A stretch of DNA of 64,000 bases. Source: Paratrimastix pyriformis. Its lineage: Eukaryota > Preaxostyla > Paratrimastigidae. The translations under genes were made by a program, and so were the position numbers. The stretch's first letter is position 1. Each line of letters starts with the position of its first letter. Positions 47,774-59,300 of the stretch are shown here, piece after piece. The stretch is taken from contig JAPMOS010000149.1 of NCBI GenBank assembly GCA_027972325.1, positions 1 through 64,000 of the forward strand, read 5' to 3'. The notes beneath the pieces were generated by a model. That model saw nothing but the letters and a program-made list of their open reading frames with translations. It searched no databases and was not told where the DNA came from.

Positions 47774-48574
47774 TCAACCATCGAAAGACAATTCCTCGAC
47801 TGCCTCGGGCATCTCATTCGGCTGTGTCCTCGCCGGCAGCGCCCGAGTGCGCCCTTGTCGGCATTTTCGTCCTCCACTGGGTCGGCCCCAGGTCCCTGTC
47901 CCCATGCGCCAGCCCCTCGAGGGTGTCGATCCAGTCGGCCTCCTCCTCGGCCTTGGAGTCCTCGCCATCCTCCTCATTGCCCACCTCCTCCGGACAAGCC
48001 TCTTCGGCAGCCCCTGGCTCCCCACCTCCGCGCTCCTGGTTGCTGCCGTCACTGTCGTTTCCTCCCCGATCGCATCATTCCCATGATTTGATCAACCCCC
48101 TTCTCCTTGCTTGCTATTTTCTATGGCCTTCTCCTCCTTTTCACTTTTGCGGAACCACAGCGGAGTCAGTGCGATGCACATGTTCCCCGAAAGTTCAAAA
48201 AGTGTCAAATTCGCCAGAAAAGTTTCACTAAACGGCATAAGTCGGTCCCTATTGGTTCCGATGGTCTGGACCAACAGTTCGGTTACCGACCTTTCAATGC
48301 GCGATGTGGGCAGGGTATTTGTGAGACTGAAGAGATCTCTGGCAACGATGCAGATGCTAAAATATGCATCAGCAAGTCCCGGGGCAAATGGTCTATCGAT
48401 ACATAAACTGGGAGGCAGGGCCAACGAAATCACATCTTCCGGGGAATGGTGGCCCCCAAAATCGTCGAGACAAGTAATGACGTCATTGAAAATAAACTGT
48501 GCGCTGTTTAGACGGCTGTCGACTTTCGGAAAGCCGAAGGAGTTGACTGGATGGAGGGCTCCATGCGAAAGCAT
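47774..48574 (-). CDS. Uncharacterised protein, probably two or more exons
   Basis: The first exon (48574-about 48100) reads MLSHGALHPVNSFGFP and continues with a folded-looking sequence (FIFNDVITCLDDFGGHHSPE, ADAYFSICIVARDLF, VTELLVQTIGTNRDRLMPF) to a Lys/Glu-rich end. A second, acidic segment (EEVGNEEDGEDSKAEEEADW near 47960) is in another frame, and a plausible C-terminus is PNEMPEAVEELSFDG at 47774. The exon joins are not resolved. The start is about 30 bp from that of the plus-strand MBL-fold gene, so the two are divergent. No family recognised. Confidence 0.45.
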
Positions 48575-48604
48575 CCCTCATCGAGCCCTTCCCGAATAGC
48601 CATG

Positions 48605-51441
48605 CCCGGATCATTTGACAGCTTGTGGGGTCTACTATTCATATCCGACGTGACACCTCCGCCGGATCTGCTTTGCTGCAGTACGGTGCCTGCGGATGTG
48701 GGAATACCCCCTGGTCCTATATGTACTCATGGAGCGTGGTGCGGTTTCAGCCGACGCAGCAAGGGATTGGGTGGTCAACCTCAAGATTCCGCTCGATCGA
48801 AATGGAGAGTCTGTTGTGGCTACTCTCCATCAGTCCGGCTCTGCCGATCGCAAACAGGTGGTCTTTGATTTTGGTTGCGCTATTGGCAATATCGACAACA
48901 AAGCAGTCTTTGTCATTTCGCACGAAGATGAGGATCACCGAGCTCTGCTCGAAAGTGGGAAAAAAGATTCAATTCAACCGCTTTCTCGCCAAAATCTGTT
49001 TTGGCATCGGCCTCTGCCGAAGGAAATCAGCTATTTTAATAAGGCTTTCCCGGTCTGTTTTTGGGTTGATTTGTGGTGGTTCAGGTCATGCTTTCCGAAA
49101 GAAAAAAATCATTCCACCAACGAAAAGCGGCACCCTTCCCGTCGAATGTCGTCGCACTGAAAAAGACCCTGACAAATTCTGTGTTGATGCGGTCTGTCTT
49201 GTTTCAGCGATCTGCCTGCCGAAAGCGCCTGTCAGGTTCCCTACGATCGATACGATTGGCCGTCGTTCTTCCCGTTTGCATCCAGTCCTCCTGCCGACCG
49301 TTGCCTGGGTAATGGCTTGGAACTTCGTTTCTTTGAACCTGATATGCGGGAATACCTCTGTTGCGACCCCAATGATCATTCCATGGTGACACTCCTGACC
49401 GAGACGATGGATGGCCATCGCCCATTTCGGGCCCTCTTCACTGGCGACGCACCATCGAGTCTCCTTCTGAGCCACAGAGGCAGACCCCAGCCGGACCCAA
49501 CGGTTGAATTTCCTCTCGAGTACGATGTGATCCAGGTCTGCAGCAGCATTGTCCTTCGTCTTCACATTCATCCTCCATTCACAGATTCCGCATCACGGGA
49601 GCACTGCGCCGGGGTACAACACCGTGGAGCAGTTCTGCACCTTGATTGCCGACTATTACATCGTCTGCGCCCCCGACGTGGCCGACAGAAAGAAGGCTGC
49701 TGCTCACGACCTCACCCACTTGCCCGGTCTGTTCTTGTTCTTGTCATTTCTTCCCGGTTGCGACCCCACCATTTAGAGCTGGTCACAAATATTCGGATCG
49801 CCCAGGAATATCGCCGAAGGATCCAACCAGATCGCAAGCCTCTTTGTTACCGCAACGACAAAGCCACCATTATCCTCGCCGTCGATGGCTTGCAAAAGAA
49901 AGAACTCTGCGAAAAGGACAGAGACACGGCCGAAAGAACTCTTCAGTGGCTTCTCGCCTTGCGAGCTGCTCAGGGCAACGTGAGGGGTCCTGATGGCCAG
50001 ACTGTGCAGACCCCAGAAGTTGAGATCCTCCTGCCCAAAGAATCAACCAGGCCGATCCGCCTCAGATTCAGCGTCAAGAAAGGCATCCGCAAGGTCAACT
50101 CCTCGGCGGATATCGCCAAGATGCTCTCTGACACCAAGACGCTCACCGAGGCGCTCGAATGTCTCACCGAAGCACTCAAAGATCAAAATAAGACTCGGAT
50201 GGATGATCTTCGAACCCTTGAGGATGCGTTTATGCACTTCCCCTCAGCCGTGCCTGATGACGTCCCACCGTTTGGTCTGTGACCCGTCTTTGGCGCTTCA
50301 CAGACTCACATTTTTGGCAGCCAACCGAGTTTACCCCTTTCTTCCATTGCTGAACGTCATGAACACGCCCACTTTGGAGGAGAAGAAGAGACTGCGAGCC
50401 GCCCATGAATTGGGGAAGCTCTTCAATGAAACTGCATCTGGCTCCTTTTTCCTGTCCCGCTGTCTCATCTACCTCCGGAACTGCATTCATGCCGGCCGAT
50501 TGATCCCTGACTTCATGAAACTCTTCATCCAAGAGGTTCTGAGTGGCATTGAAACACCGGAGAACATCTACCTCGCATGCCGTTGGCTCCACCGAAGGAA
50601 GGCCTCCGTCCCCACGGCCGCGACTCGGACGTTCCTCCAGCGATGCTCATTCTATTCTCCCAAAGTCCATTCCGTTTTCGCGCTACTGTGGAATGACGTC
50701 TTCGATCTGAACACTCCGGAGGAGATCATCGCGATTTGGGCGCGTTTCGCCGCGGAATGCAAAGAGTACGAGAAGGTGCAGATCGTGAAATACGAAGAAG
50801 ATGCTGAGATGGTGCTGATCGAGGGAGATCTTGCCGCTCTTGCCGCTCGAACGCTTGCCCTGATGAAGCCTGATCTGCAGTCTTTGCAGACTGTGGTCGA
50901 GTTGTTTTCCGAACGCCTGGTCTTCCCCACGGAAGCTGCTCCGCTCCTCTCCGAAGTGCTTCCACGGCTCCTCGTCCAAAGGCGTCTGGACGATCAAGAA
51001 CCTGCCAATGACGCAAACAATTTTGCTCCCCGGGTTTGGATCCTGATCGCAAACCTGACGGCTCGGTTTCTCCAGACCCGATGCTCCGATTTCGATTTCC
51101 TTCCTTTCTTTCTCGATGAGATCATGCAATTCTTCATCCGGTGGCCGATCGGCTCTGCCAGATTCAAGGCACTGACACCTGTTTTGGAGGTCCTCTTCCA
51201 GAAGCTTCGGTTTCACAGGCGCTTCCAGAAAGAATTAAAGAAAGATAACCCTGATGCCGCTGAGCTGACCAACAAACGGACGATGGTGGAAGTCTGTTCA
51301 CAAAGCGTTCTTCTTCCTCGCGAACCTTTCGACGTAGGGCTGGACAGGCCCACCACCGGACGACGACGACAAGAACAAGAAAAAGTGATTTTTTTGACAC
51401 GGGTGGGACCTCATGTTATAATCAAGCGCAAATACAATTGA
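48605..51441 (+). CDS. ComEC-like metallo-beta-lactamase-fold protein, paralogue A
   Basis: Six exons: 48605-49052, 49085-49191, 49236-49535, 49585-49726, 49777-50274, 50321-51441. The N-terminal half has the hydrolase pattern: VVFDFGCAIG, then VISHEDEDHRAL (HxDxDH in the metal-site position), RALFTGDAPSSLLL and IPHHGSTAPG. It resembles the soluble MBL domain of bacterial ComEC/Rec2. The C-terminal half (about 370 residues) is all-helical and unassigned (LSRCLIYLRNCIHAGRLIPD, VELFSERLVFPTE). Exon 1 changes frame near 48715-48740, and the exon 1-2 phase does not fit, so the 5' end may be damaged or mis-modelled. The last 20 residues come from dispersed repeat R2. Four well-fixed introns are 44-50 bp and start GTCTG. 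Confidence 0.7.
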
Positions 51442-51480
51442 GGGGAAAAAAGATTGGAAATTGGAAACGAGAAAAAACCC
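51388..51480. repeat. Dispersed repeat R2, copy 2
   Basis: Matches 26985-27085 (TTTTTTTGACACGGGTGGG, GTTATAA, ACGAGAAAAAACCCC). It overlaps the last codons and the stop of MBL-fold paralogue A. Confidence 0.6.
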
Positions 51481-52404
51481 CAAACCCACACAACCAACAC
51501 ATACCAACACATACCCCATCCCACCCCCTCAACCCACATCACCAGCACCCGGGTCGGCAGGGCCCGGCTTCTCTCTGGCCACGGCAGCGGGCACCTCGGG
51601 CTTCGAACTGGCACGGGCGCGGGGCTTGGGAGGAGACATGAGGGCAAGAGTTGACATCGGCATGGCGTCCACACGGTCCAGATCACCAACTGAGGGAGAT
51701 TCGAGGTTCATAGCGGAATCCTTTCGATGCTCCCTTTATCCACTTCCCTGATTTCTTTCAGCGTTTCTTGATGAACCCAGCTACATCCACCGCTACGACC
51801 GAGCACCCCAAGCCTACCAACCGACGCTCGCGTCGGGCCAAGGGGATGCAAGAGTCGCAAGAGCCGTCGTCGACGACCGTTGCGTCCGCCCCCATGATCT
51901 CTTCTGTTGCGCCCGAGGCCAGGAAATCTTCTCAGAAAACTTCTGGCGGCTGCATCGGAAAATTTGGTCATGCAAGAAATGATGGGGGTAGCAATCAGGG
52001 AGTAATTTTTTTTTTTTTTTTTGACAATTTGATCGATTGAGCCAGAGAAATCTCGTTTGCCTATCAGGTCGGGCCAGATTACATCGACTATTGTATTTGC
52101 AAGAAAAGTGTTTCTTCCGCCTTCGCCAGCGGATGGATGGGGGGGGGGGGGGAGGGGGGGGGGAGGGGGAGGGGGGGAGGGGGGGGGGGGGGGGGTCGCG
52201 GCCCTTCGGCAGTCGCCCAGTCTCCACCGCCCACGAAGCGGACCCCCGGGAGGAGTCACCTCCTACGGGTGCCCCCTGGAGTGGAACGCACGGCTCGAAG
52301 GAGCCATCACTTTCCCCTCCCGCTGAGTGATTCGCAAACTGCTGGCGACGTTCCCAGAGGTTTTTTCGCGGCGGTATGTGTTCCTCGTAAATAAATTGAC
52401 CACA
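51481..52404. other. Intergenic region with possible short coding pieces
   Basis: A plus-strand frame at 51772-51960 (MNPATSTATTEHPKPTNRRS, then ESQEPSSTTVASAPMISS) and a minus-strand frame at 51711-51529 (MNLESPSVGDLDRVDAMPM, then PKPRARASSKPEVPA) look protein-like, but neither can be tied to a gene. A T run lies at 52007-52021 and a G-rich tract at 52140-52195. Confidence 0.4.
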
Positions 52405-52650
52405 CCTGCAGAGAGAACCTGTGTATTTGCGAGGGCGGGGACAAGTTCACGAAGATAGATTACTCGCGCCATGCGTGACTCTCCGGGGGGCCGGGCCGAA
52501 CTCCTTCTGGCGGGGCCCCCCAGTGATGGGTGTGGGGGCGTTCAGTGGGGGTCGTGGGCCCTGGCCGGCCGCCGCGGCGTGGTGGGGCCGCCCCGGCAGC
52601 AGCGCCATTGCGGGTCATGAGCGCAAGGGCATCCCGAACCAGGGAGGGAG
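52405..52650 (-). mobile_element. LINE-A 3' end fragment
   Basis: On the minus strand it carries the last codons of the RLE region (VRDALALMTRNGAAA), the 3' UTR and the tail ending CACAGGTTCTCTC. It lies just beyond the stop of MBL-fold paralogue B and includes more ORF2 sequence than most solo tails. Confidence 0.85.
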
Positions 52651-52694
52651 GTCCACTGTTACGCGGGAGGGTCCGTCGGCGGAGCCGCCCATCC

Positions 52695-55389
52695 CTATGG
52701 AGACGGGGAGTGGCAGAGTTGGTTTTTGTGGCCAAGGGGAACACAGACCCGCACCAGTTCCAGTTTCGTGTTCAGGTCGGCCAATTTTTTTTTAGTTGGA
52801 GATTCAGAGACTTCTTGGGTTGCAATTTGGCCGTACTTCTCGGCCTCAGGAACGAAGGCCCCTTTGAACGCGGGGCAACGTCGGCAGAGGACGTCCAAGA
52901 CATCCCGAAGCGCGACATACTTATCAGAGCGGATCCCCCAATCGAAGAAGGACCTGGCCAGGGCGGAGCAGTTGAGGAGGCAGAAAGGACCGAAATCGGG
53001 CTGCGGTTGAGAGGCGAGGAGCCGTTCCGTCAGCGTCGCGATTGCGGTAAAAATTCTCTCAGTGGTGACGGCGAGGAGTTCGGCAAGCTGGTTGGTCAAA
53101 ATTTCCGAAGATTCCGGAGAGACGGGGAATACCATCTTCCGGACAAAGTACTCGACCACGTCCTGCGCATACTTCAGGTCAGGCGTCATTCGGACAAGCG
53201 TTTCGACGGCAAGACGTTCCGGGGGCGCAAAGTCAGGGAGCGCGACCCAGATCTGAAGCATCTCCGATGGGGTCCCGGCGGAGCAATTGCGCTCCCACAT
53301 TGACAGGAAATCGCGCAGGACTTCGGGCAGGATTTCGGGCAGGATTTCGGGCAGGATTTCGGGGAAAAACTGGGCGCGTTTGAGGAGGAACTTGATTGTC
53401 GAATTCGGGTCCGTGGGCAATTGGGCAAGCCAGTCGATTGCAAGAGGGAGACGCGCTGATGAGTCGATGACCTCCAGGAGGACCTCCTCGAAGAACAGGC
53501 GCAGAAACTCAGGGGATAAGGGGTCCTGTCGGTGGCAGGCCCGGATGTAGTTGAGACAGCGGGACAGGTGGAAGGGCCCAGAGATGGTCTCCTTGAAGAG
53601 CTTCACCAACTCGGCTCTTTTCTCGTCCAGAGCCGGCAGCAGCGTCAGGAAGGGGTAAATCGCGACGGCTGCCGAAAAGTGGTGAGCCCGGTGAAAAGTG
53701 AGGAGGAGTGGCTTTCGGACCAACAGCCGCCGGGGTACTCTGAATTTGGGCTCTGGCTGTCGGGCTGGGGCTGAGCGCAGCCTCGAGTTGACGAAGTTGG
53801 GTGATCTGATCCGCGGCTGCTGCATATTGGGCGAGCTTTGCATCGAGGGTCATGGTGTCGATTGGATGATCAGTGTCTCGAGTATCAAATGTGTCGACGG
53901 TGCGAACGCCATGGTCGATGTTGAACCGGAGGCGAATCGGGCTTCTAGATGCGGGCAGAAGCACCTCGATCTCATTGCCCTGAGCAGCTCGCAGGGCGAG
54001 AAGCCACTGCAGATTTCTGTCGGCCGTCGTCCGGTCATCTTCTCGGGTTTTTTTTTTCTGCAAGCCGTCGACTGCGAGAATGATGGTGGGTTTCTCGCGC
54101 CGGTAACCGACGCGCTCCCCTCGAAGCCTGCGAGCCTCATTGGCCATCCGGATTCTCATGACCAGCTCTACGTTCCGTGAGGGTGTGCACTGGGTCCGCA
54201 AGGGAGAAGAATGACAGACCGGGCAAGTGGGCGAGGTCGCAAGCAGCAGCCTTCTTTTTGTCCGCCATGTCGGGGGCACAGACGATGTAATAGTCGGCAG
54301 TCAGAACATTCCATTGGTCCAAGGTGTTGTCCCCCTGCGCTGTGCTCCCGTGGTGGGGAACCTGAGATGGGGATGAGGAGGTGGATGAGAAAGGAATGAA
54401 CCTCCAGACCTTGATCACATCATACTGGCCAGGAAGAAGACGAACTACATCAGAATTCTCAGGGTCCATGCCTCGGTGCCTCAGAAGGAGACTTGATGGT
54501 GCGTCGCCCGTGAAGAGGGCCCGAAATGGGGTTTCGCCCTCTAAAGATTGTGCCGTCCTTTTGATGAAGTGCCAACCGACAGCAGACCGGTTTCGGTCAG
54601 CAATGTCACCATGGAATGATCATTGGGGTCACCACAGTGATAATCCATGAGGTTGGGTTCAAAGAAACGGAGTTCCATGTGAGGGACGAGAGGCCTGTCG
54701 TCGAACGCGACGAACCTGGGCCAATCGTATTCATCGTAGGGAATCTAACCGGAGCATTGGACCAGAGAAATCGATGAAGCGTGACAGACTGCATCCACGC
54801 AGAATTTGTCTTTATATTTTGGGTCGTTGTCGGAAGGAGGCAGGAGACCGTAGCGCTTGTCGGGAAATGCTGTCTAAAACGACATTGCTCAAGAACAGAT
54901 CAGCTCAACTCTCAAAACCTTGAAAGCAGGAAGAAAAACTTGAATTTCTTTCCGAAGAGGCCGATGCCAGAACAGCTTTTGACGGAAAGACGATTGATCT
55001 TCTGAATCTTCAACATCCTCTACAAGCCGAGCACGATGATCCTCATCTTCATGCGAGATCACATAGACCGCGCTACTCGGGTCTGGAACGCTTCCACAAC
55101 CATAATCAAAGACAACATACAGCGGCTTGACATTGTCCGGCTCCGGCGGGAGAGTGGCCAACACAGACTCCCCATCTCGGGCAAGAGGAATCTCAAGGGA
55201 AATCTGAAAGCCACCTGCGACTGACGCAGCAGTTGCAGGACCAACAGGGGGAACAATCATTTCTTCCATCGGTCGAGGGACTGGACCGGGGGGTATGTGC
55301 ACATTCGCCGGCACAACACGGGGGAAAACGTGTTGGCCCGGGGACGATGGGATTGCATCACCAATGAACACAACTTCACTGGGCAGCAA
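52695..55389 (-). CDS. ComEC-like metallo-beta-lactamase-fold protein, paralogue B
   Basis: Starts MLPSEVVFIGDAIPSSPGQH at 55389. The same hydrolase motifs as paralogue A are present: YVVFDYGCGSVPD, VYVISHEDEDHRARL, RALFTGDAPSSLLLRHRG and VPHHGSTAQGDNT. A helical C-terminal half follows (LNYIRACHRQDPLSPEFLRL, VVEYFVRKMVFPVS), ending at 52695. Recognised introns include 54541-54587 (47 bp, absent from paralogue A), 54362-54409 (48 bp) and one starting at about 54213. Donors are GTCTGC, GTCTGG and GTCTGT. An in-frame 15-bp repeat gives PEILPEILPEIL. It converges on paralogue A, so the pair is an inverted duplication. Its substrate is unknown; a phosphodiesterase or nuclease role is inferred from the fold only. 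Confidence 0.75.
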
Positions 55390-55489
55390 AAGACACAGTC
55401 AGCCATTGCAATAGAGCCAGTTCGACGCTCCGCCGCTAGGGCCACGTTCCCTCAAGGGTCGCCCCCGGTCACGGTACCATTGCTGGGAG

Positions 55490-55995
55490 TCCCACGTGGA
55501 CCAGACTTCAACTACTCCGGGAGCGGCAGGGACCACCGCAAAAGTGGCCGGCGAGCGGGGGGCCCGGCGGGAGGCTTCACGGACGGCTGCCTGCTGTGCC
55601 CATCCAGCAAACTAGTGGAGGCCTCCTCGACAGAACAATGGACTGGACCTCTCTCCCTTGCGGGTGACGGGACGACGGCAGCGTCAGGCTCGCCGGGTGG
55701 GCTCGTCCTCAAAACCTGCAGGGAGGGGGGTTGGGGTCTCAGGTCGTCGCTCTTCCCGTCTCCTTCTCTTCTTGCTTTGCGTTCGTGGCCAGGAGGGCGG
55801 CACTGACCAAGCGGAACTCCGTGGGGCCTGACGCTGGGCCTCAAACGCTGGGGTGGGAGTGGCTGGGGATGAGGTGATCGTTTGCGAAGATGAGGTGACT
55901 GGGGTTGGAAAATGGGAAAAAACCTTTTGTGAACTCTTCTCGGTTGCGACTTTCTAGTGAGCCTCCTACTAGGCTGCATGAACACTGACTGGAGA
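55490..55995 (+). mobile_element. LINE-B 3' end fragment
   Basis: Reverse-complement match to 2880-3320, including CTGTGCCCATCCAGCA, GAGCGACGACCTGAG-type sequence and AAAACCTTTTGTGAA. It is 5' truncated and lies just upstream of paralogue B. Confidence 0.8.
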
Positions 55996-56221
55996 GGGAG
56001 TGACGGCTGATGAGGCGTGATTGTTTGAAAAGATTTGACTGGACAAGTTGGGGCGCCGAGGACGTATAATGTCCGTGAGTTTTGGTTGGTAGATGGGCCA
56101 CAATCGGCAGTAGGGAGTCCGATTTTGAAGAGTCACTTCAAAATGATGGGATGCAGGGATGGGTGACCATCATAACCTGAACCTCGATCGTAAAAAAGGC
56201 CCCCCAAACATTCACGTATCT

Positions 56222-56227
56222 TGAACG

Positions 56228-56262
<35 letters not shown>
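56222..56262. repeat. (TC)n run
   Basis: About 20 TC dinucleotides, 100 bp before the CHAT gene. Confidence 0.95.
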
Positions 56263-56264
<2 letters not shown>

Positions 56265-56364
56265 CAGATGGACCGACGGCAAACCAAAAAATTGAACTTG
56301 ACATGCGTAATAGAGACAGGGTGCAACCGGCAAACACCATCATTTCGCACCTTTTCTTTTTTGG

Positions 56365-59300
56365 ATGGTACAACCACGCGTCCTGCTGCTTCTGTGCTCA
56401 CCGAAGGGCCAACCACATCTCCGCCTTTTGGATGAGTTGTGCGATATCCAGCGCATCACACGACCGTTCTTTTTCCTCGATCAGCAACCTGGCGCCACCG
56501 TGACCGATCTTGCCTCGTCGCTCTCGGTTCCCGAACGTCCTGAAGTGATCCACTTCGGCGGGCACCACTTTGCTTCGCAGGGTGTCATTGTATTTGAAGA
56601 ACAAGAGTCTGATATATTCTCTTCTCTTCTTACACGCTCACCATCCTGGGTTTCTTTTGGCTTTCGACCCCTTGTTTTTTGGGGGGCTTTTACGCGAGCG
56701 CAGCCACAAATCCCGCTTTGTGAATACTGATGTGATGGTCGACCTGATTGCGGCCATCCCGGCCCAGAACACTCCCCGCGCCATCTTCCTCAACTGCTGC
56801 TCCAGCTCCACATTCGCTAGCAAAATTGCCAATATTCGCTACGTCATTTGCTCCCTGGTTGAGTTGGCCGATGCATGCGCCCTGGCCTTTGTGAAGGTTC
56901 GTGTCACTCACACCCTGAGGTACCAGACACGACACCTTCTCCCAGGGGTTCTATAGCAGCCTGGTCCAGCAGTTCTGTGCCCAGGCGCCGGAATTCGACT
57001 ATCCTGCGGTCCGTGTGTCTCTTGTATTTTGGGATTTGGGTATGTGGCCCCATGGGGAGGGAGCCACCGGCCCCCAATTTATTCCCCCTTCCTCTCCACC
57101 CCCCCCCCATCCCCCCGTCTCCATCCCCGTCTCATCCCCCCCCCCGTCTCACCCCCGTCTCACCCCCCCCCGTCTCATCCCCCCGTCTCCATCCCCCCAG
57201 TCTCCATCCCATCCCCCGTCTCCATCCCCCCGTCTCATCGCCCCCGTCTCCATCCCGTCTCCATCCCCCCGTCTGCATCCCCGTCTGCATCCCCCCCGTC
57301 TGCATCCCCCGTCTCATCCCCCGTCTCCATCCCCCGTCTCCATCCCCCAGCTGCCCCATCTCCGTCCCCGCCCCCCCCCCCCATCTCCATCCCCCACCGT
57401 CTCCATCCCCCCACCCCGTCTCCACCCACACCCCATCTCAACCCCCAGTCTCCATTCCCCCCAGTCTCCATTCCCCCCCCCCACCCACCAGCACACAATG
57501 GGTTTTCACAGGCACCTCCCCACCTCATCTTCTTGGCCATGTTTGGGGGTGGATGTTTGCTGAGAGGCAGACCCTTCCTATCCCGATTGATCAATCCCAT
57601 TGCTCCTCCACACCCACACCTCCCCCCTCATCTTCTTGGCCATGGTTTGGGGTGGATGTTCACCACCAGCACACAATGGGTTTTTCAGGCACCTCCCCCC
57701 CCCCCCCCCACCCTCATCTTCTTGGCCATGTTTGGGGGGTGGATGTTTGCTGAGAGGCAGACCCTTCCTATCCCGATTGATCAATCCCATTGCTCCTCCA
57801 CACCCACACCTCCCCCCTCATCTTCTTGGCCATGGTTTGGGGGGTGGATGTTTGCCGAGAGGCAGACCCTTCCTCTGTCCCCTTGCTCCACACAGGCACC
57901 ACCCTCATCTTCTTGGCCATGTTTGGGGTGGATGTTATGGGGTGGGCACACAGGCATTCCGGGGCGGCATCAACATGATCAAGCTGGAGGCTCCCAGGCG
58001 CCTGGTCCGCGCGATTTCCACACTTCGCGTCCCTGGGCAGGCACGGATGTCACCCACTCGCTCGCTGAGACGAAGAAGATCACCCAGTGATAAATACCTC
58101 CCCCCCTGACATACATACATACCCCACTGATACATACATACCCCCCTGACACATGCATACCCCCTGATACATACATACATCCCCCACTGACATACAGACC
58201 CCCCCCCCCACACACACACACACACACACAGTGGGAGAAGCCCATCTACCATTTCATCGACAACAAGATCCCACCCGAGCGGCCACTGGCGGGCACCTCC
58301 CTCGCCCCCACCACCGCCCCCGCCACCACCACCACCACCACCTCCTCCTCCTCCACCACCGCCACCACAACTACGACGACGACTGACGTGACGACCACAA
58401 CCACGGGCACCACCCCCGTGACGACCACCACGACCTCCGCGGCCGCCCAGGCAGGAACACCGGCGCCGACCCCTGAAACGGTCCGTTCGTGATGACCTGT
58501 GGGATGTGTGAACAGGCCGACATAAAACAAGATGTGGGCTGGCTTGTTGGGATCATCTCATCCTCTCTTCTCATCCCATGGGCAGGTTGTGAAACGGTCC
58601 GCTCGTTATGACATGTGGGATGTGTGAGCAGACCGACAAAGAGACGTGTGGTACTTGTTGGGGGTCGTCTCATCTCATGACGGGCCGCCCCATCCCATAC
58701 ACACCATCAAACGCCCTCCACAGGGGATTCCTTCGCCCACGGGTGCAAAGTGACATTCTCTTCAACCTCTCTGGTTTTTGTTTTCCCGTTACTCCTTTCC
58801 TTCTTGACTCGACACACACCTCCTGCACTTTCGTTGTCCTGCCTGTCTTAGCCTTCTTCCGTCTGTATCGACGCAGCCCGTGCACACACACACACTAACG
58901 AGCCTATCAAACGCCCTCCACAGGGGATTCCTTCGCCCACGGGTGCAGTGACATTCGTGCTGTCTCTTCTACCTCTCTGGTTTTTGTTTTATTTTCCCGT
59001 TACTTCGTTCCTTCTTTACACGACACACACACACACAGCCGCATTTGAGGACCCTTCCTGTCCGCTGATTGATCGGTCCCTTTGCTCCACACACACACAT
59101 CATATCATCCGTTACTTCGTTCCTTCTTTATTCGACACATCATATCATACCTCGATATACTTTCTGACTGGCCGCCCCATTCACACCCATTCATTTCGTG
59201 TTTACTCCTAATGTACCGACGCTACTGATCCGCACACACACCCAATTGATCAGTCCCTTTGCTCCACACCCACCCCACCCACCTCCAGCCGGCCCGTCCG

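Noticed and set aside
49086-49571. Minus-strand frame opposite MBL paralogue A
   Set aside because: Antisense shadow; the plus strand has recognisable motifs and phased exons.
52140-52195. G-rich tract as a G-quadruplex regulatory element
   Set aside because: The sequence could form one, but nothing links it to a gene; it is probably another homopolymer expansion.
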